Of a stretch of 64,000 bases of DNA, positions 52,082-62,089 are shown in pieces. Origin of the DNA: Candidatus Solirubrobacter pratensis (lineage in GTDB: Bacteria > Actinomycetota > Thermoleophilia > Solirubrobacterales > Solirubrobacteraceae). Position 1 is the stretch's first letter; the number at the start of each line of letters is the position of its first letter. The stretch is taken from contig NZ_AUEK01000007.1 of NCBI RefSeq assembly GCF_000425945.1, forward strand, positions 496,001 to 560,000, written 5' to 3'. Under the pieces are notes generated by a model that searched no databases, was not told where the DNA came from, and was given only the letters and a program-made list of their open reading frames with translations. A program made the position numbers and the translations under genes.

Positions 52082-53245
52082 TCACGTGGCGGTCAGCGGC
52101 CGCGCCGCCCGCACCCGGGCCAGGCCCAGCAGCGCGAGTCCCGCGCACAGGCCCCAGAACGGCGCGCTGATGCCCAGCGCCGTCATCCCGGACGCGCTGA
52201 CGACGAGCGTCACCGTCGCCGCCTCGCGGTGGCGCGGGTCGGCGACCGCGGCGGCGATCGCGCCCGCCAGCGCGCCCAGCAGCGCCAGCCCCGCGACCGC
52301 CTCGATCAGCAGCGGCGGCACGACGCTGAGCAGCGTCGTCGCGGCGCCGGCCAGCACGCCGAGCACGAGGTACGCGGCGCCGTTGGTCGCCGACGCGATC
52401 CAGCGCCGCCCGACGTCCGGCCCCGCGTCGGGCCCGGCGGTCAGAGCGGCGGTGATCGCGCCGAGGTTGACCTGGTGGCCGCCGAACGGCGCGACGAGGG
52501 CGGTCGCCGCGCCTGTGGTCGTGAGCATGCGCCGCAGCGAAGGCCGGTAGCCGAAGCTCGCGAGCACGCCCATGCCGGTGACGTTCTGGGAGGTCATGGT
52601 CACGATGAAGAGCGGCAGCGCGGTGCCGACGAGCGCCCCGGCCGTGACGTGCGGCAGCGTGAACGAGAGCTGCGGCCCCAGGTGCAGGCCGGCGAGGTCG
52701 GGCGAGCGGCCGATCGCGACGGCGACCGCCATCGCGGCGAGCGCTCCCGGCACCGCCCACGGGCGCGCGAAGCGCGTCAGCAGCGCCCACACCGCGATCA
52801 CCGGCGCCGTCAACCACGGCAGCTCGACCATCGAGTGCACCGGCGCGAGGCAGAGCGAGAGCAGGACGCCGGCGAGCATCGCGCTCGCCAGCCCGCTCGG
52901 GATCGCCGCGATCGCGCGCGCCAGCGGGCGCCACAGGCCCGCGAGCACGATCAGCAGGCCGGCCGCGGCGAACGCCCCCAGCGCCGCGGGGTAGCCGCCG
53001 GACGGCTCGCCCGCCGAGGCCAGCAGCGCCGCGCCCGGCGTCGACCACGCGATCGTGATCGGCATCCGCGTCGTCGCGGCCAGCACGATCGACAGCAGCC
53101 CCATCGCGACGCACAGGGCGAGCAGGCCCGACGCCGCCTGGGCTTCCGTCGCGCCGGCGGCGCGCAGGCCTGCGAGCACGACGGCGAACGAGCTGGCGTA
53201 GCCGACGACGGCCGCCACCAGCCCCGCGATCACCGGCCGGCTCAC
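52082..53245 (-). CDS. BenE-family benzoate/H+ symporter-like transporter
   Basis: 387 aa, GTG 53245 overlapping the regulator stop by 4 nt. About 12 TM helices. Family-typical segments include 'ITIAWSTPGAALLAS', 'GGYPAALGAFAAAGLL', 'IPSGLASAMLAGVL', 'TMTSQNVTGMGVL' and 'APFGGHQVNLGAITAAL'. BenE proteins import benzoate; the real substrate is unproven here as no degradation genes are near. It forms a two-gene unit with the XRE-cupin regulator. Confidence 0.92.
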   Translation of the reverse strand: MSRPVIAGLVAAVVGYASSFAVVLAGLRAAGATEAQAASGLLALCVAMGLLSIVLAATTRMPITIAWSTPGAALLASAGEPSGGYPAALGAFAAAGLLIVLAGLWRPLARAIAAIPSGLASAMLAGVLLSLCLAPVHSMVELPWLTAPVIAVWALLTRFARPWAVPGALAAMAVAVAIGRSPDLAGLHLGPQLSFTLPHVTAGALVGTALPLFIVTMTSQNVTGMGVLASFGYRPSLRRMLTTTGAATALVAPFGGHQVNLGAITAALTAGPDAGPDVGRRWIASATNGAAYLVLGVLAGAATTLLSVVPPLLIEAVAGLALLGALAGAIAAAVADPRHREAATVTLVVSASGMTALGISAPFWGLCAGLALLGLARVRAARPLTAT

Positions 53246-53814
53246 GCCGCCGCCCCCGCGTAGAGCATCCAGCAGAGCGCTCGCGCGTCCTCGCCGCCGA
53301 GCGCGCGGTATCTATGCGGCCCGTCGGCCGCGAACCAGACCGCGTCGCCGGCCCCGAGCTCCTCCGCCTCCCCGTCCGGGCCCGCCTCCACCCGCCCGGA
53401 AAGGCACAGCACGACCTCCTCGGTGTCGGGCAGATGCGCGCTGCCGCGGTGCTCCACCCCGGCCGGGAGCGACAGCTCGAGCAGCTCGAACCGGCGCGCC
53501 CGCCCGTCGGCGTGGATCAGCCACGACGCCATCCCCGACTCGGCGGCCAGGGCCTTGCCCGCGCGGGCGCGGACGACCCGCGTGCGCGGGGACTCGTCCC
53601 CGCCCTCCAGCAGCGCGCCGAGCGGCACCGTCAGCGCCTGCGAGAGCCGCCAGAGCGTCTCCACCGACGGGTTGCCCTCACCGCTCTCGATCCGCGCCAG
53701 GATCGTCTTGGAGAGTCCTGAGACGCGCGCCAGCTCGCCGAGCGAGTACCGCTGTGCGACGCGATGCGCGCGCACGCGGCGGCCGATGCTCTGGTTCAGG
53801 TCGGTGGCATTCAT
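53242..53814 (-). CDS. XRE-family regulator with C-terminal cupin domain
   Basis: 190 aa. HTH (residues ~11-65; 'YSLGELARVSGLSKTILARIESGEGNPS') and a cupin_2 domain (~105-185; 'SAHLPDTEEVVLCLSGRVE', 'GDAVWFAADGPHRY') that likely senses a small ligand. Directly coupled to the BenE transporter, so it probably controls it. A 22-bp palindrome overlaps its start codon, suggesting autoregulation. Confidence 0.93.
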   Translation of the reverse strand: MNATDLNQSIGRRVRAHRVAQRYSLGELARVSGLSKTILARIESGEGNPSVETLWRLSQALTVPLGALLEGGDESPRTRVVRARAGKALAAESGMASWLIHADGRARRFELLELSLPAGVEHRGSAHLPDTEEVVLCLSGRVEAGPDGEAEELGAGDAVWFAADGPHRYRALGGEDARALCWMLYAGAAA

Positions 53815-53834
53815 AGCTGACGATCGTCAACTAT
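53813..53834. promoter_or_regulatory. 22-bp palindromic operator at the XRE-cupin start
   Basis: Core TGACGATCGTCA (53818-53829) is a perfect palindrome, extended by ATAG/CTAT arms with one mismatched pair. It covers the start codon (53814) and a minus-strand TATAGT that could be a -10. Binding of the encoded regulator here would switch off its own operon. Confidence 0.65.
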
Positions 53835-53844
53835 AAGTGCCGCG

Positions 53845-54729
53845 TCAACCTGCGGCGATCCTCGCGGTCTCGGCGACGTCGCGGTGCATCTGCTCGACCA
53901 GGGCGTCGACGGAGTCGAAGCGCCTCTCGCCGCGCAGCCGCGCGAGGAAGTCCAGCCGCAGCTCGCGGCCGTAGAGGTCGCCCTCGAAGTCGAGCAGGTA
54001 GGCCTCCACGAGCAGGCCGCGGCCCGTGACGAACGTCGGCCGGACGCCGATCGAGACCGCCGCAGTCCACTCGCCCATGCCCGGCACCGAGGCGCGGCAG
54101 GCGTAGATCCCGTGATCGGGCACCGCGAGCCTGGGGTCGGGCACGAGGTTCGCGGTCGGGAAGCCGAGCGTGCGCCCGCGCTTGTCGCCGTGCGCGACGA
54201 CGCCGCGCATCCCGAAGGGGGCGCCGAGCGCACGGGCCGCCTCCCCCACCTCGCCGGTGGCGACCAGTCCGCGAATGTGCGTCGAGGACACGATCTCGCC
54301 GTCGAGCTCGACCAGCGCCGCGACGCGCGTCTCGAACGCGTCCTGCGATGCGAGCAGCGCCGCGTCGCCGCGCGCGCGGTGGCCGAAGCGGAAGTTCTCG
54401 CCCACCGAGACGTGCTGCGCCTGCAGGTGCTCGACCAGCACGTGGTCGATGAACTCCTGCGCCGTCTGGGCCGCGAACGTGCCGTCGAACGGGATCACGA
54501 TCAGCTCCCGCACGCCGAGCGCGGCGATCAGGTCCGCCTTCTGCTCGAGCGTGGTGAGCAGCTTCGGCGCCGACTCGGGCGCCACCACCGTCCGCGGGTG
54601 GGGCTCGAACGTCAGGACGCTGTCCGCGTCGCGGATGACCGCGCGGTGGCCGATGTGCACGCCGTCGAACTCGCCGACCGCCAGGCGGCGGGCCTTGCTC
54701 TGCGCGTCGGGGAGCCAGATGACGTCCAT
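53845..54729 (-). CDS. ribF: Bifunctional riboflavin kinase / FAD synthetase
   Basis: 294 aa from ATG 54729. N-terminal FAD synthetase domain ('AVGEFDGVHIGHRAVI', 'FEPHPRTVV', 'VGENFRFGHRARGD') and C-terminal riboflavin kinase domain ('GDKRGRTLGFPTANL', 'VSIGVRPTF', 'EAYLLDFEGDLYG'). It converts riboflavin to FMN and FAD. In the conserved truB-ribF position; in many relatives rpsO follows next, here the XRE/BenE pair intervenes. Confidence 0.97.
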   Translation of the reverse strand: MDVIWLPDAQSKARRLAVGEFDGVHIGHRAVIRDADSVLTFEPHPRTVVAPESAPKLLTTLEQKADLIAALGVRELIVIPFDGTFAAQTAQEFIDHVLVEHLQAQHVSVGENFRFGHRARGDAALLASQDAFETRVAALVELDGEIVSSTHIRGLVATGEVGEAARALGAPFGMRGVVAHGDKRGRTLGFPTANLVPDPRLAVPDHGIYACRASVPGMGEWTAAVSIGVRPTFVTGRGLLVEAYLLDFEGDLYGRELRLDFLARLRGERRFDSVDALVEQMHRDVAETARIAAG

Positions 54730-54740
54730 CGGTGGGGCCA

Positions 54741-55583
54741 CTAGCCGCGGAAGCCTACGACGGGTTTGATCAGGCCGCCCTCGCGCGGCTCCGCGAGGGC
54801 GATCAGCCCGTCGGCGTCGCGCAGCCGGACGGTGCCCTCCGCCGTCCCCGGAACCGCCACGCCGTGGGAGGCGCGGCGGGCGTCCTCGCCGGCCAGCTCG
54901 ACGGCCGGCAGGAACGACAGCGCGTCGTCGAGCGGCAGGATCCGCTGCTCGTCGGCGTCCGCGACGTCGAATCCACCGATCCGCGTGCGCCGCAGCTCGA
55001 GGCAGTAGGCGTCGCCGAGGTCGGCGATCAGCGTACGCACGTAGGTCCCGGCGGAGCACTCGATCGTGAACGTTGCCCGCTCGCCGTCGCGCGGCGCCGA
55101 CTCGAGGAAGGCGTACACCTCGACCTCACGCTCTCCAAGCTCGACGGTCTCGCCGGCCCGCGCCAGCGCGTAGGCGCGCCGGCCCGAGACCTTGATCGCC
55201 GAGTAGGCCGGCGGGCGCTGCGAGATCGTCCCCGTCGGGAGCACGAGCTCACCGGGCATGCGCCCGCGCGAGATCTCGCCCTCGGGATCCCCCGTGGTCG
55301 AGGTCCAGCCCAGCCGTGCCACCGTCTCATAGCGCTTGGGCAGCGCCATCAGGAAGCGCTGGACGCGCGTCGCGCGCCCGACCAGCACGAGCAGCAGACC
55401 GGTTGCGAACGGGTCCAGCGTCCCGGCGTGGCCGACCTTCACGCCGCGGCCGAGCGACCGCCGGACGCGCGCGACGACGTCGTGCGAGGTCACGCCCGCG
55501 GGCTTGTCGCACAGGATGACGCCGTCCTCGACGGCGCCCACGGGCGGGCGCGAACCGGCGGATTGCCTAGAGCTGCTGTGCAA
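54741..55583 (-). CDS. truB: tRNA pseudouridine-55 synthase
   Basis: 280 aa from TTG 55583; GTG 55541 is an equally possible start that trims 14 poorly conserved residues. Catalytic Asp in 'VGHAGTLDPFATGLL', with 'ILCDKPAGVTSHDVV', 'RPPAYSAIKVSGRRAYALAR' and 'CSAGTYVRTLIADLG'. It makes pseudouridine 55 in the T-arm of tRNAs. Overlaps the nrnA end by 17 nt if the TTG is used. Confidence 0.96.
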   Translation of the reverse strand: MHSSSRQSAGSRPPVGAVEDGVILCDKPAGVTSHDVVARVRRSLGRGVKVGHAGTLDPFATGLLLVLVGRATRVQRFLMALPKRYETVARLGWTSTTGDPEGEISRGRMPGELVLPTGTISQRPPAYSAIKVSGRRAYALARAGETVELGEREVEVYAFLESAPRDGERATFTIECSAGTYVRTLIADLGDAYCLELRRTRIGGFDVADADEQRILPLDDALSFLPAVELAGEDARRASHGVAVPGTAEGTVRLRDADGLIALAEPREGGLIKPVVGFRG

Positions 55584-56559
55584 CCTGCGCGCGGAGGAAC
55601 TCGACGAGCGCGGGGAACTCGAGGTCGGTGGAGAAGCCCGCCGCGCGCCGGTGTCCGCCCCCTCCGCCCGCCCGCGCGATCCTGGACACGTCGATGCGGT
55701 CGTCGGTCGCGCGCAGCGAGACCTTGCGCTTCGGGGTCGCGTCGGAGAGCTGATCGCGCACGAGCCCGGCGACCGCCGTCCCCTCGACGGACCGCAGATG
55801 GTCGACGACGCCTTCGGAGTAGGACTCGTCGGCGCCCGTCGAGCGGTAGTCGTCGCGCGTCAGGTGTGTCACGGTCAGCAGACCCCCGTCGAAGCGCTCG
55901 ACGTTCGTCAGCCCGCGCGCGAGCAGCTCGAGCTTGCCCTGCGGGATGCCCTCGTACAGGCGCCGATAGATCGCGTGCGCGTCGATGCCGTCGGCGATCA
56001 GCTCCGCCGCCATCATGTGCGCCCGCGGCCCGGTGTTCTCGTACATGAAGCGCCCGGTGTCGGTCACCAGGCCGACGTACAGCGCCTCGCCGATGGCGTT
56101 GGTCGCATCGACGCCGAGGCCGTGCATGAGGTCCCAGACCATCTCGGCGGTGCACGAGGAGCGCGGGTCGACGAAGTTCAGCGTGCCGAAGCGCGTGTTG
56201 TCGTGATGGTGGTCGATGTTGATCAGCCCGCGGGCGTCGCCGGCGCGCAGCTCGGCCGGCGTGCGGTCGATGTTCCCGCAGTCGAGGAAGATCAGCGTGC
56301 GCTCGGCCAGATCGGTGGGAAGCTCGGTCGCGAGGCCCTCGAGCTTGATGAAGCGGTACTCGTACGGCAGCGGGAACTCTTCGGCGGCGAGGAACGCGAC
56401 GGCGTCCTTGCCCAGCGCGGAGAGCACCTGCTGCATCGCGGCCAGCGAGCCGACGGCGTCGCCGTCCGGGCGCTCGTGCGTCGTCAGGCAGAAGCGGTCA
56501 CCCTCGCGGAGCGCCCGCAGCACCTCCTCACGCGCTGGTTGCGCGCCGTTCTCGCCCAC
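55567..56559 (-). CDS. nrnA: DHH-family bifunctional oligoribonuclease / pAp phosphatase
   Basis: 330 aa. DHH domain ('THERPDGDAVGSLAAM', 'NIDHHHDNTRFG', 'VTDTGRFMYENT') and DHHA1 domain ('GGGGGHRRAAGF'). NrnA degrades nano-RNA and dephosphorylates pAp, and in some bacteria degrades pGpG, which would link it to the HD-GYP c-di-GMP pathway here. Starts one base after the rbfA stop; conserved rbfA-nrnA-truB order. Confidence 0.95.
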   Translation of the reverse strand: MGENGAQPAREEVLRALREGDRFCLTTHERPDGDAVGSLAAMQQVLSALGKDAVAFLAAEEFPLPYEYRFIKLEGLATELPTDLAERTLIFLDCGNIDRTPAELRAGDARGLINIDHHHDNTRFGTLNFVDPRSSCTAEMVWDLMHGLGVDATNAIGEALYVGLVTDTGRFMYENTGPRAHMMAAELIADGIDAHAIYRRLYEGIPQGKLELLARGLTNVERFDGGLLTVTHLTRDDYRSTGADESYSEGVVDHLRSVEGTAVAGLVRDQLSDATPKRKVSLRATDDRIDVSRIARAGGGGGHRRAAGFSTDLEFPALVEFLRAQVAQQL

Positions 56560-56901
56560 CTAGGACTCCTCCTCGGACAGCAGCTCATTGATCCTCTGGC
56601 TGCGCTCCGCGGTGTCGTCGTAGACGAACTCGAGCGTCGGCGTGTTCTTGATGTGCAGCTCGGACCCGACGCGCCGCTGGAGATAGCCGTGCGCGCTCGT
56701 GAGCGCCTGTAGTGAGCGCCGCCGCTCGCCGGGGTTGCCGAGCACGGATACGAACACCTGCGCTCGGCGCAGGTCAGGCGATGTCTTCACGGCAGTCACG
56801 GTGACGAATCCGACCCGGGGGTCCTTCAGCTCAGAGGTGATCGCACCGGACAAGACCTCTCTCATGGCCTCGTCGATCCGGCGCATCCGATCGCCGGTCA
56901 T
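56560..56901 (-). CDS. rbfA: Ribosome-binding factor A
   Basis: 113 aa from ATG 56901, overlapping the ylxP stop (ATGA). Typical KH-like RbfA: 'MRRIDEAMREVLSGAI', 'DPRVGFVTVTAVKTSPDLRR', 'RRVGSELHIKNTPTLEFVYD'. It assists maturation of the 16S 5' end and 30S assembly. The longer in-frame start upstream would run through ylxP and is not supported. Confidence 0.96.
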   Translation of the reverse strand: MTGDRMRRIDEAMREVLSGAITSELKDPRVGFVTVTAVKTSPDLRRAQVFVSVLGNPGERRRSLQALTSAHGYLQRRVGSELHIKNTPTLEFVYDDTAERSQRINELLSEEES

Positions 56902-57194
56902 CCTAGTGACTCCAGGTCGGCCCAGGAGGTCAGACGACGCTCCACTCTCATCCCCTGCGGCAGCCGCTGCTCGAGCGCCCGCTCGACGGTGTCGGCGGCG
57001 TGCGCGGCGCCCGCCGCCGAGCCGGCCGCGATCGCCACCGCGAGCGTCGAGCGCTGCCATGCGTCCTGATGCGCCACTTCGGCGACCGATACGTGAAGGC
57101 GCTCCCTCAGGAGCGCCTTCAGACGGTTCAGCTCAGCGCGCTTTCCCTTCAACGAGCCTGCTTGAGGGAAGTGCAGATGGACTTGCATCAGCAC
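56898..57194 (-). CDS. ylxP: YlxP (DUF503) family protein
   Basis: 98 aa from GTG 57194 (ATG 57188 also possible). DUF503 signature 'HFPQAGSLKGKRAELNRLK' and 'VSVAEVAHQDAWQRSTLAVA'. Small conserved protein of the infB-rbfA interval, associated with late 30S assembly; biochemical role not firmly known. A perfect 12-bp hairpin lies inside its coding sequence (57094-57121). Confidence 0.9.
   Translation of the reverse strand: MLMQVHLHFPQAGSLKGKRAELNRLKALLRERLHVSVAEVAHQDAWQRSTLAVAIAAGSAAGAAHAADTVERALEQRLPQGMRVERRLTSWADLESLG
57094..57121 (-). other. Perfect 12-bp hairpin inside ylxP
   Basis: TGAAGGCGCTCC / GGAGCGCCTTCA with a 4-nt loop, within the coding sequence about 190 nt before rbfA. It is stronger than most intergenic hairpins here and could act as an mRNA processing or partial-termination site within the operon, or be chance. 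Confidence 0.45.
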
Positions 57195-57219
57195 GACGAA
57201 CGAGGGTTCGCCGGACAAC

Positions 57220-59603
<2,384 letters not shown>

Positions 59604-59631
<28 letters not shown>

Positions 59632-59885
59632 GTGTGAGTGAAGTCTACGGTGTCCTGTGGTATGGAAACGGGCGCCTTGAAGGCGCGGTTGAAGGCGCGA
59701 CGTGCAGTCGCCGCCTCCCAGCAGTCGCGCGCAGCGTGCAGCCATGCGCCGCGACCAGGCAGGGTCGCTCGTGGATCAGGTACCACGAGCCCCTTCACGT
59801 TAGCGAACCGGATGAGACGCGCTCTCGCAGAGCGCGCCCCACACCCGATGCACCGCCGCTCGGGCTCGTGATTAGGTCGGATGAT
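59604..59885 (-). CDS. ylxR: YlxR (RnpM) family RNA-binding protein, start codon unclear
   Basis: The frame encodes a complete YlxR: CIGC (first Cys codon at 59852), 'ARARLIRFA', 'VVPDPRATLPGRGAWLH' and 'ARRAFNRAF'. No ATG, GTG or TTG occurs in frame between the nusA stop (59917) and the Cys motif; the first canonical start, GTG 59798, would delete the CxxC half. I place a tentative 5' limit at the ATC pair 59885-59880. YlxR/RnpM binds RNase P RNA in Bacillus. Sits between nusA and infB as in other bacteria, overlapping infB by 28 nt. A 14-bp inverted repeat covers the start region. Confidence 0.75.
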
Positions 59886-59897
59886 CGGTGTGGGGCG
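59835..59897 (-). promoter_or_regulatory. Long inverted repeat spanning the ylxR translation start region
   Basis: CGCCCCACACCCGAT (59835-59849) pairs with ATCGGTGTGGGGCG (59884-59897): 14 bp with a single bulged base and a 34-nt loop. In the mRNA the 3' arm encodes the CIGC zinc-knuckle region and the 5' arm lies where translation should begin. Such a stem could control ylxR translation, possibly by the protein itself. Confidence 0.55.
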
Positions 59898-59916
59898 GAG
59901 GGGCTGCCTTCCCCAA

Positions 59917-61185
59917 TTACGCGCCGACGCGGTCGGTGTCCTTGTTGGCGAGCGCCTGATGGGCGTCCAGGCCGCAGTAGCGCGAGCCCGGCAGCGCCGC
60001 GTTCGGGCAGCGCCGGCCGTTGGCGAGGATCGCGGCGCAGCGGCCGCCGGTCTCCTCCTCCTCGTAGCTGGATTCCTCGTCCTTGTGGAACTCGGTCTCC
60101 GAGCGGATGTCGACCCGCCACCCGGTCAGCCGCGCGGCGAGCCGCGCGTTCTGGCCTTCGCGGCCGATCGCCAGCGAGAGCTGGTCGTCCGGGACGATCA
60201 CCGTCGCCTGGCGGTTGGAGTCGTCGACCAGCACCTCGCGGACGCGGGCCGGCGAGAGCGCCTTGGCCACGAACCGGGCGGGCTCGTCGTTGTAGGGGAT
60301 GATGTCGATCTTCTCGCCGCGCAGCTCGGACACGACCATGCGCACCCGCGAGCCGCGCGGGCCCACGCAGGCGCCGACCGGATCCACGCCGTCGGCGTGG
60401 GAGACGACGGCGATCTTCGAGCGGTAGCCGGGCTCGCGCGCGACGCCGGTGATCTCCACCAGCCCGTCGGCGATCTCAGGCACCTCGAGCTCGAACAGCT
60501 TCTTGATCAGCTCCGGGTCGCGGCGCGACACGATGATGCTCGGCCCGCGGGTCGAGGAGGAGACCTCCTTGATCACGGCCTTGATGCGCTGCGAATGGTC
60601 GTAGCGCTCGCCGTCGACCTGCTCGGACTTCGGCAGCAGCGCCTCGACCCGCTCGCGCAGCTGCACGAGCGTGTAGCGGGAGTCCGACTGCTGGACGATG
60701 CCGGTGATCAGCTCGCCCACGCGGTCGCGGTACTCCTCGAACATCATGTCGCGCTCGGCCTCGCGGATCCGCTGCAGGATGACCTGCTTGGCGGTCTGCG
60801 CCGCGATCCGCCCGAAGTCGTGCGGCGTGACGTCGCGCAGCTCGATCTGGTCCTCGAAGTCGCTCAGGCGCCCGGGATCGATGTCCGGGGCCTCCGGAAC
60901 GATGACCTCGCCGGTCTCCGGATCCACGCGGCGCTCGAGCGCGCCGGTCGCCTGCTCCTCGGCCTCATCGAGCAGCTGGTCCTCGAGCTCGGGCGGGAGC
61001 AGGAACTCCTCGACGATGAAGTCGCCGGAGTCGCGGTCCATGCGCACGCGGGCGTAGCGGGCTGCGCCGGGCTGCTTCTTGTAGGCCGACAGCAGCGCGT
61101 CTTCCAGCGCGCCCATCAGCTTCTCCTCGGCGATGCCCTTCTCGCGCCCGAGCGCCTTGACTGCTTCGACGATCTCTGCGGACAT
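59917..61185 (-). CDS. nusA: Transcription termination/antitermination protein NusA with a Cys-rich tail
   Basis: 422 aa. N-terminal RNAP-binding domain, S1 domain (~135-200), KH1/KH2 (~205-350; 'VGACVGPRGSRVRMVVSELRGEKIDI', 'LSLAIGREGQNARLAARLTGW'). Actinobacterial NusA usually ends soon after KH2. Here ~60 extra residues include an acidic patch and C383-x9-C393-x10-C404-x4-H409 (ending RRCPNAALPGSRYCGLDAH), a zinc-binding-like module. NusA controls pausing and termination. Starts 5 nt after rimP. Confidence 0.95.
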   Translation of the reverse strand: MSAEIVEAVKALGREKGIAEEKLMGALEDALLSAYKKQPGAARYARVRMDRDSGDFIVEEFLLPPELEDQLLDEAEEQATGALERRVDPETGEVIVPEAPDIDPGRLSDFEDQIELRDVTPHDFGRIAAQTAKQVILQRIREAERDMMFEEYRDRVGELITGIVQQSDSRYTLVQLRERVEALLPKSEQVDGERYDHSQRIKAVIKEVSSSTRGPSIIVSRRDPELIKKLFELEVPEIADGLVEITGVAREPGYRSKIAVVSHADGVDPVGACVGPRGSRVRMVVSELRGEKIDIIPYNDEPARFVAKALSPARVREVLVDDSNRQATVIVPDDQLSLAIGREGQNARLAARLTGWRVDIRSETEFHKDEESSYEEEETGGRCAAILANGRRCPNAALPGSRYCGLDAHQALANKDTDRVGA

Positions 61186-61190
61186 GGGCC

Positions 61191-61607
61191 TCAGTCTCCC
61201 ACGAGGTTGGAACGATGGATGTCGGCGTACGCGATCGAGACGACACCCGTGTCCGCGGCGACGGTCACGGCATCGTCGGTCGCGTTCAGGAGCTCACCCG
61301 TGAACGAATGGCGTCCTTCGTGCTCCCCACGCGTGCGCACGCGCGCGCGGCGGCCGACGTAGCGGCGGAAGTGCTCTGGCGTTGTCAGTGGGCGTTCCGT
61401 GCCCGGAGAAGATACCTCGAGTGCATACTTCTCCCGCACCGAGGGAAGGTGATTCGTGACCCGCTCGCACAGCTCGAGCGTGACGCCCTTCGGGTGGTCG
61501 ATGAAGAGGCGGACGAGGCCATCCCCGACGACCTCGGCGAGCAGGACCTCGACGTCCGGCTCCACCTCGGCCAGGCGGGCCTCGATATCGGCCTGGATCT
61601 TGCTCAT
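61191..61607 (-). CDS. rimP: Ribosome maturation factor RimP
   Basis: 138 aa from ATG 61607 with a near-perfect ribosome site (GGGAGGTGAC). RimP fold with 'VRLFIDHPKGVTLELCERVTNHL' and 'ALEVSSPGTERPLTTPEHFRRYVG'. It binds free 30S subunits during maturation. First gene of the rimP-nusA-ylxR-infB operon. An intrinsic terminator lies only 18 nt upstream of its start. Confidence 0.96.
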   Translation of the reverse strand: MSKIQADIEARLAEVEPDVEVLLAEVVGDGLVRLFIDHPKGVTLELCERVTNHLPSVREKYALEVSSPGTERPLTTPEHFRRYVGRRARVRTRGEHEGRHSFTGELLNATDDAVTVAADTGVVSIAYADIHRSNLVGD

Positions 61608-61625
61608 GTCACCTCCCTTGTCAAC

Positions 61626-61650
61626 AAAAAAGCGGGCTCTTCGCCCGCTT
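61626..61650 (-). terminator. Intrinsic terminator / probable attenuator upstream of rimP
   Basis: On the minus strand AAGCGGGC-GAAGA-GCCCGCTT is followed by a T-run (six Ts in total). It is the best canonical Rho-independent terminator in the window. Only 18 nt, mostly the ribosome site, separate it from the rimP ATG, so any transcript of rimP-nusA-infB must pass through it. Confidence 0.8.
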
Positions 61651-61710
61651 CCCAAAGTGGCCATCCGGCCGCGAAAAGCTTGTCGGTTCAGGGTAGCAGC
61701 GTCAGCGCCG

Positions 61711-62070
61711 CTACGCAGCTTTTCGAGCGCGGTCGCGGTAGATGCGGTAATCGTGCCGCTTCGGGTTCATCGTGGCCGCCAGCGTGAGCGGCTTTCGGGC
61801 CTCCGCGGCCCGGCCTAACTGCAGCAGGGAGCGGCCGAGACAGAACAGCGCGTAGTCGTTGGTCGGCGCGCGCTCGACGACCGCCTCGAACTCCGCACGC
61901 GCCTCCTCGAAGTGGCTGGAGCGAAAGTAGGCGCGTCCCAGCGCCTCGCGGATCGACGTCTTGTCCGGCTCCAGGTCCGCGGCCTTGGAGAGGGGGACCG
62001 TCGCCGCGTGGAAGTGCCCGTCCTCGAGCAGCGACATCCCGCGCTGGTAGAGGTCGTAGACATCATCCAT
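61711..62070 (-). CDS. TPR-repeat protein
   Basis: 119 aa from ATG 62070. About three tetratricopeptide repeats ('DLYQRGMSLLEDGHFHAATVPLSKAADLEPD', 'IREALGRAYFRSSHFEEARAEFE', 'ALFCLGRSLLQLGRAAEARKPL' regions) form a helical protein-interaction scaffold. No signal peptide or TM helix. 19 nt after the transglutaminase gene, so co-transcribed with it. Function unknown. Confidence 0.85.
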   Translation of the reverse strand: MDDVYDLYQRGMSLLEDGHFHAATVPLSKAADLEPDKTSIREALGRAYFRSSHFEEARAEFEAVVERAPTNDYALFCLGRSLLQLGRAAEARKPLTLAATMNPKRHDYRIYRDRARKAA

Positions 62071-62089
62071 GCCCTCGGATTGTAGGCGG

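Noticed and set aside
61618..61623. TTGACA just before rimP read as a -35 promoter box
   Set aside because: It lies only ~11 nt from the start codon and overlaps the ribosome site; no -10 can fit.
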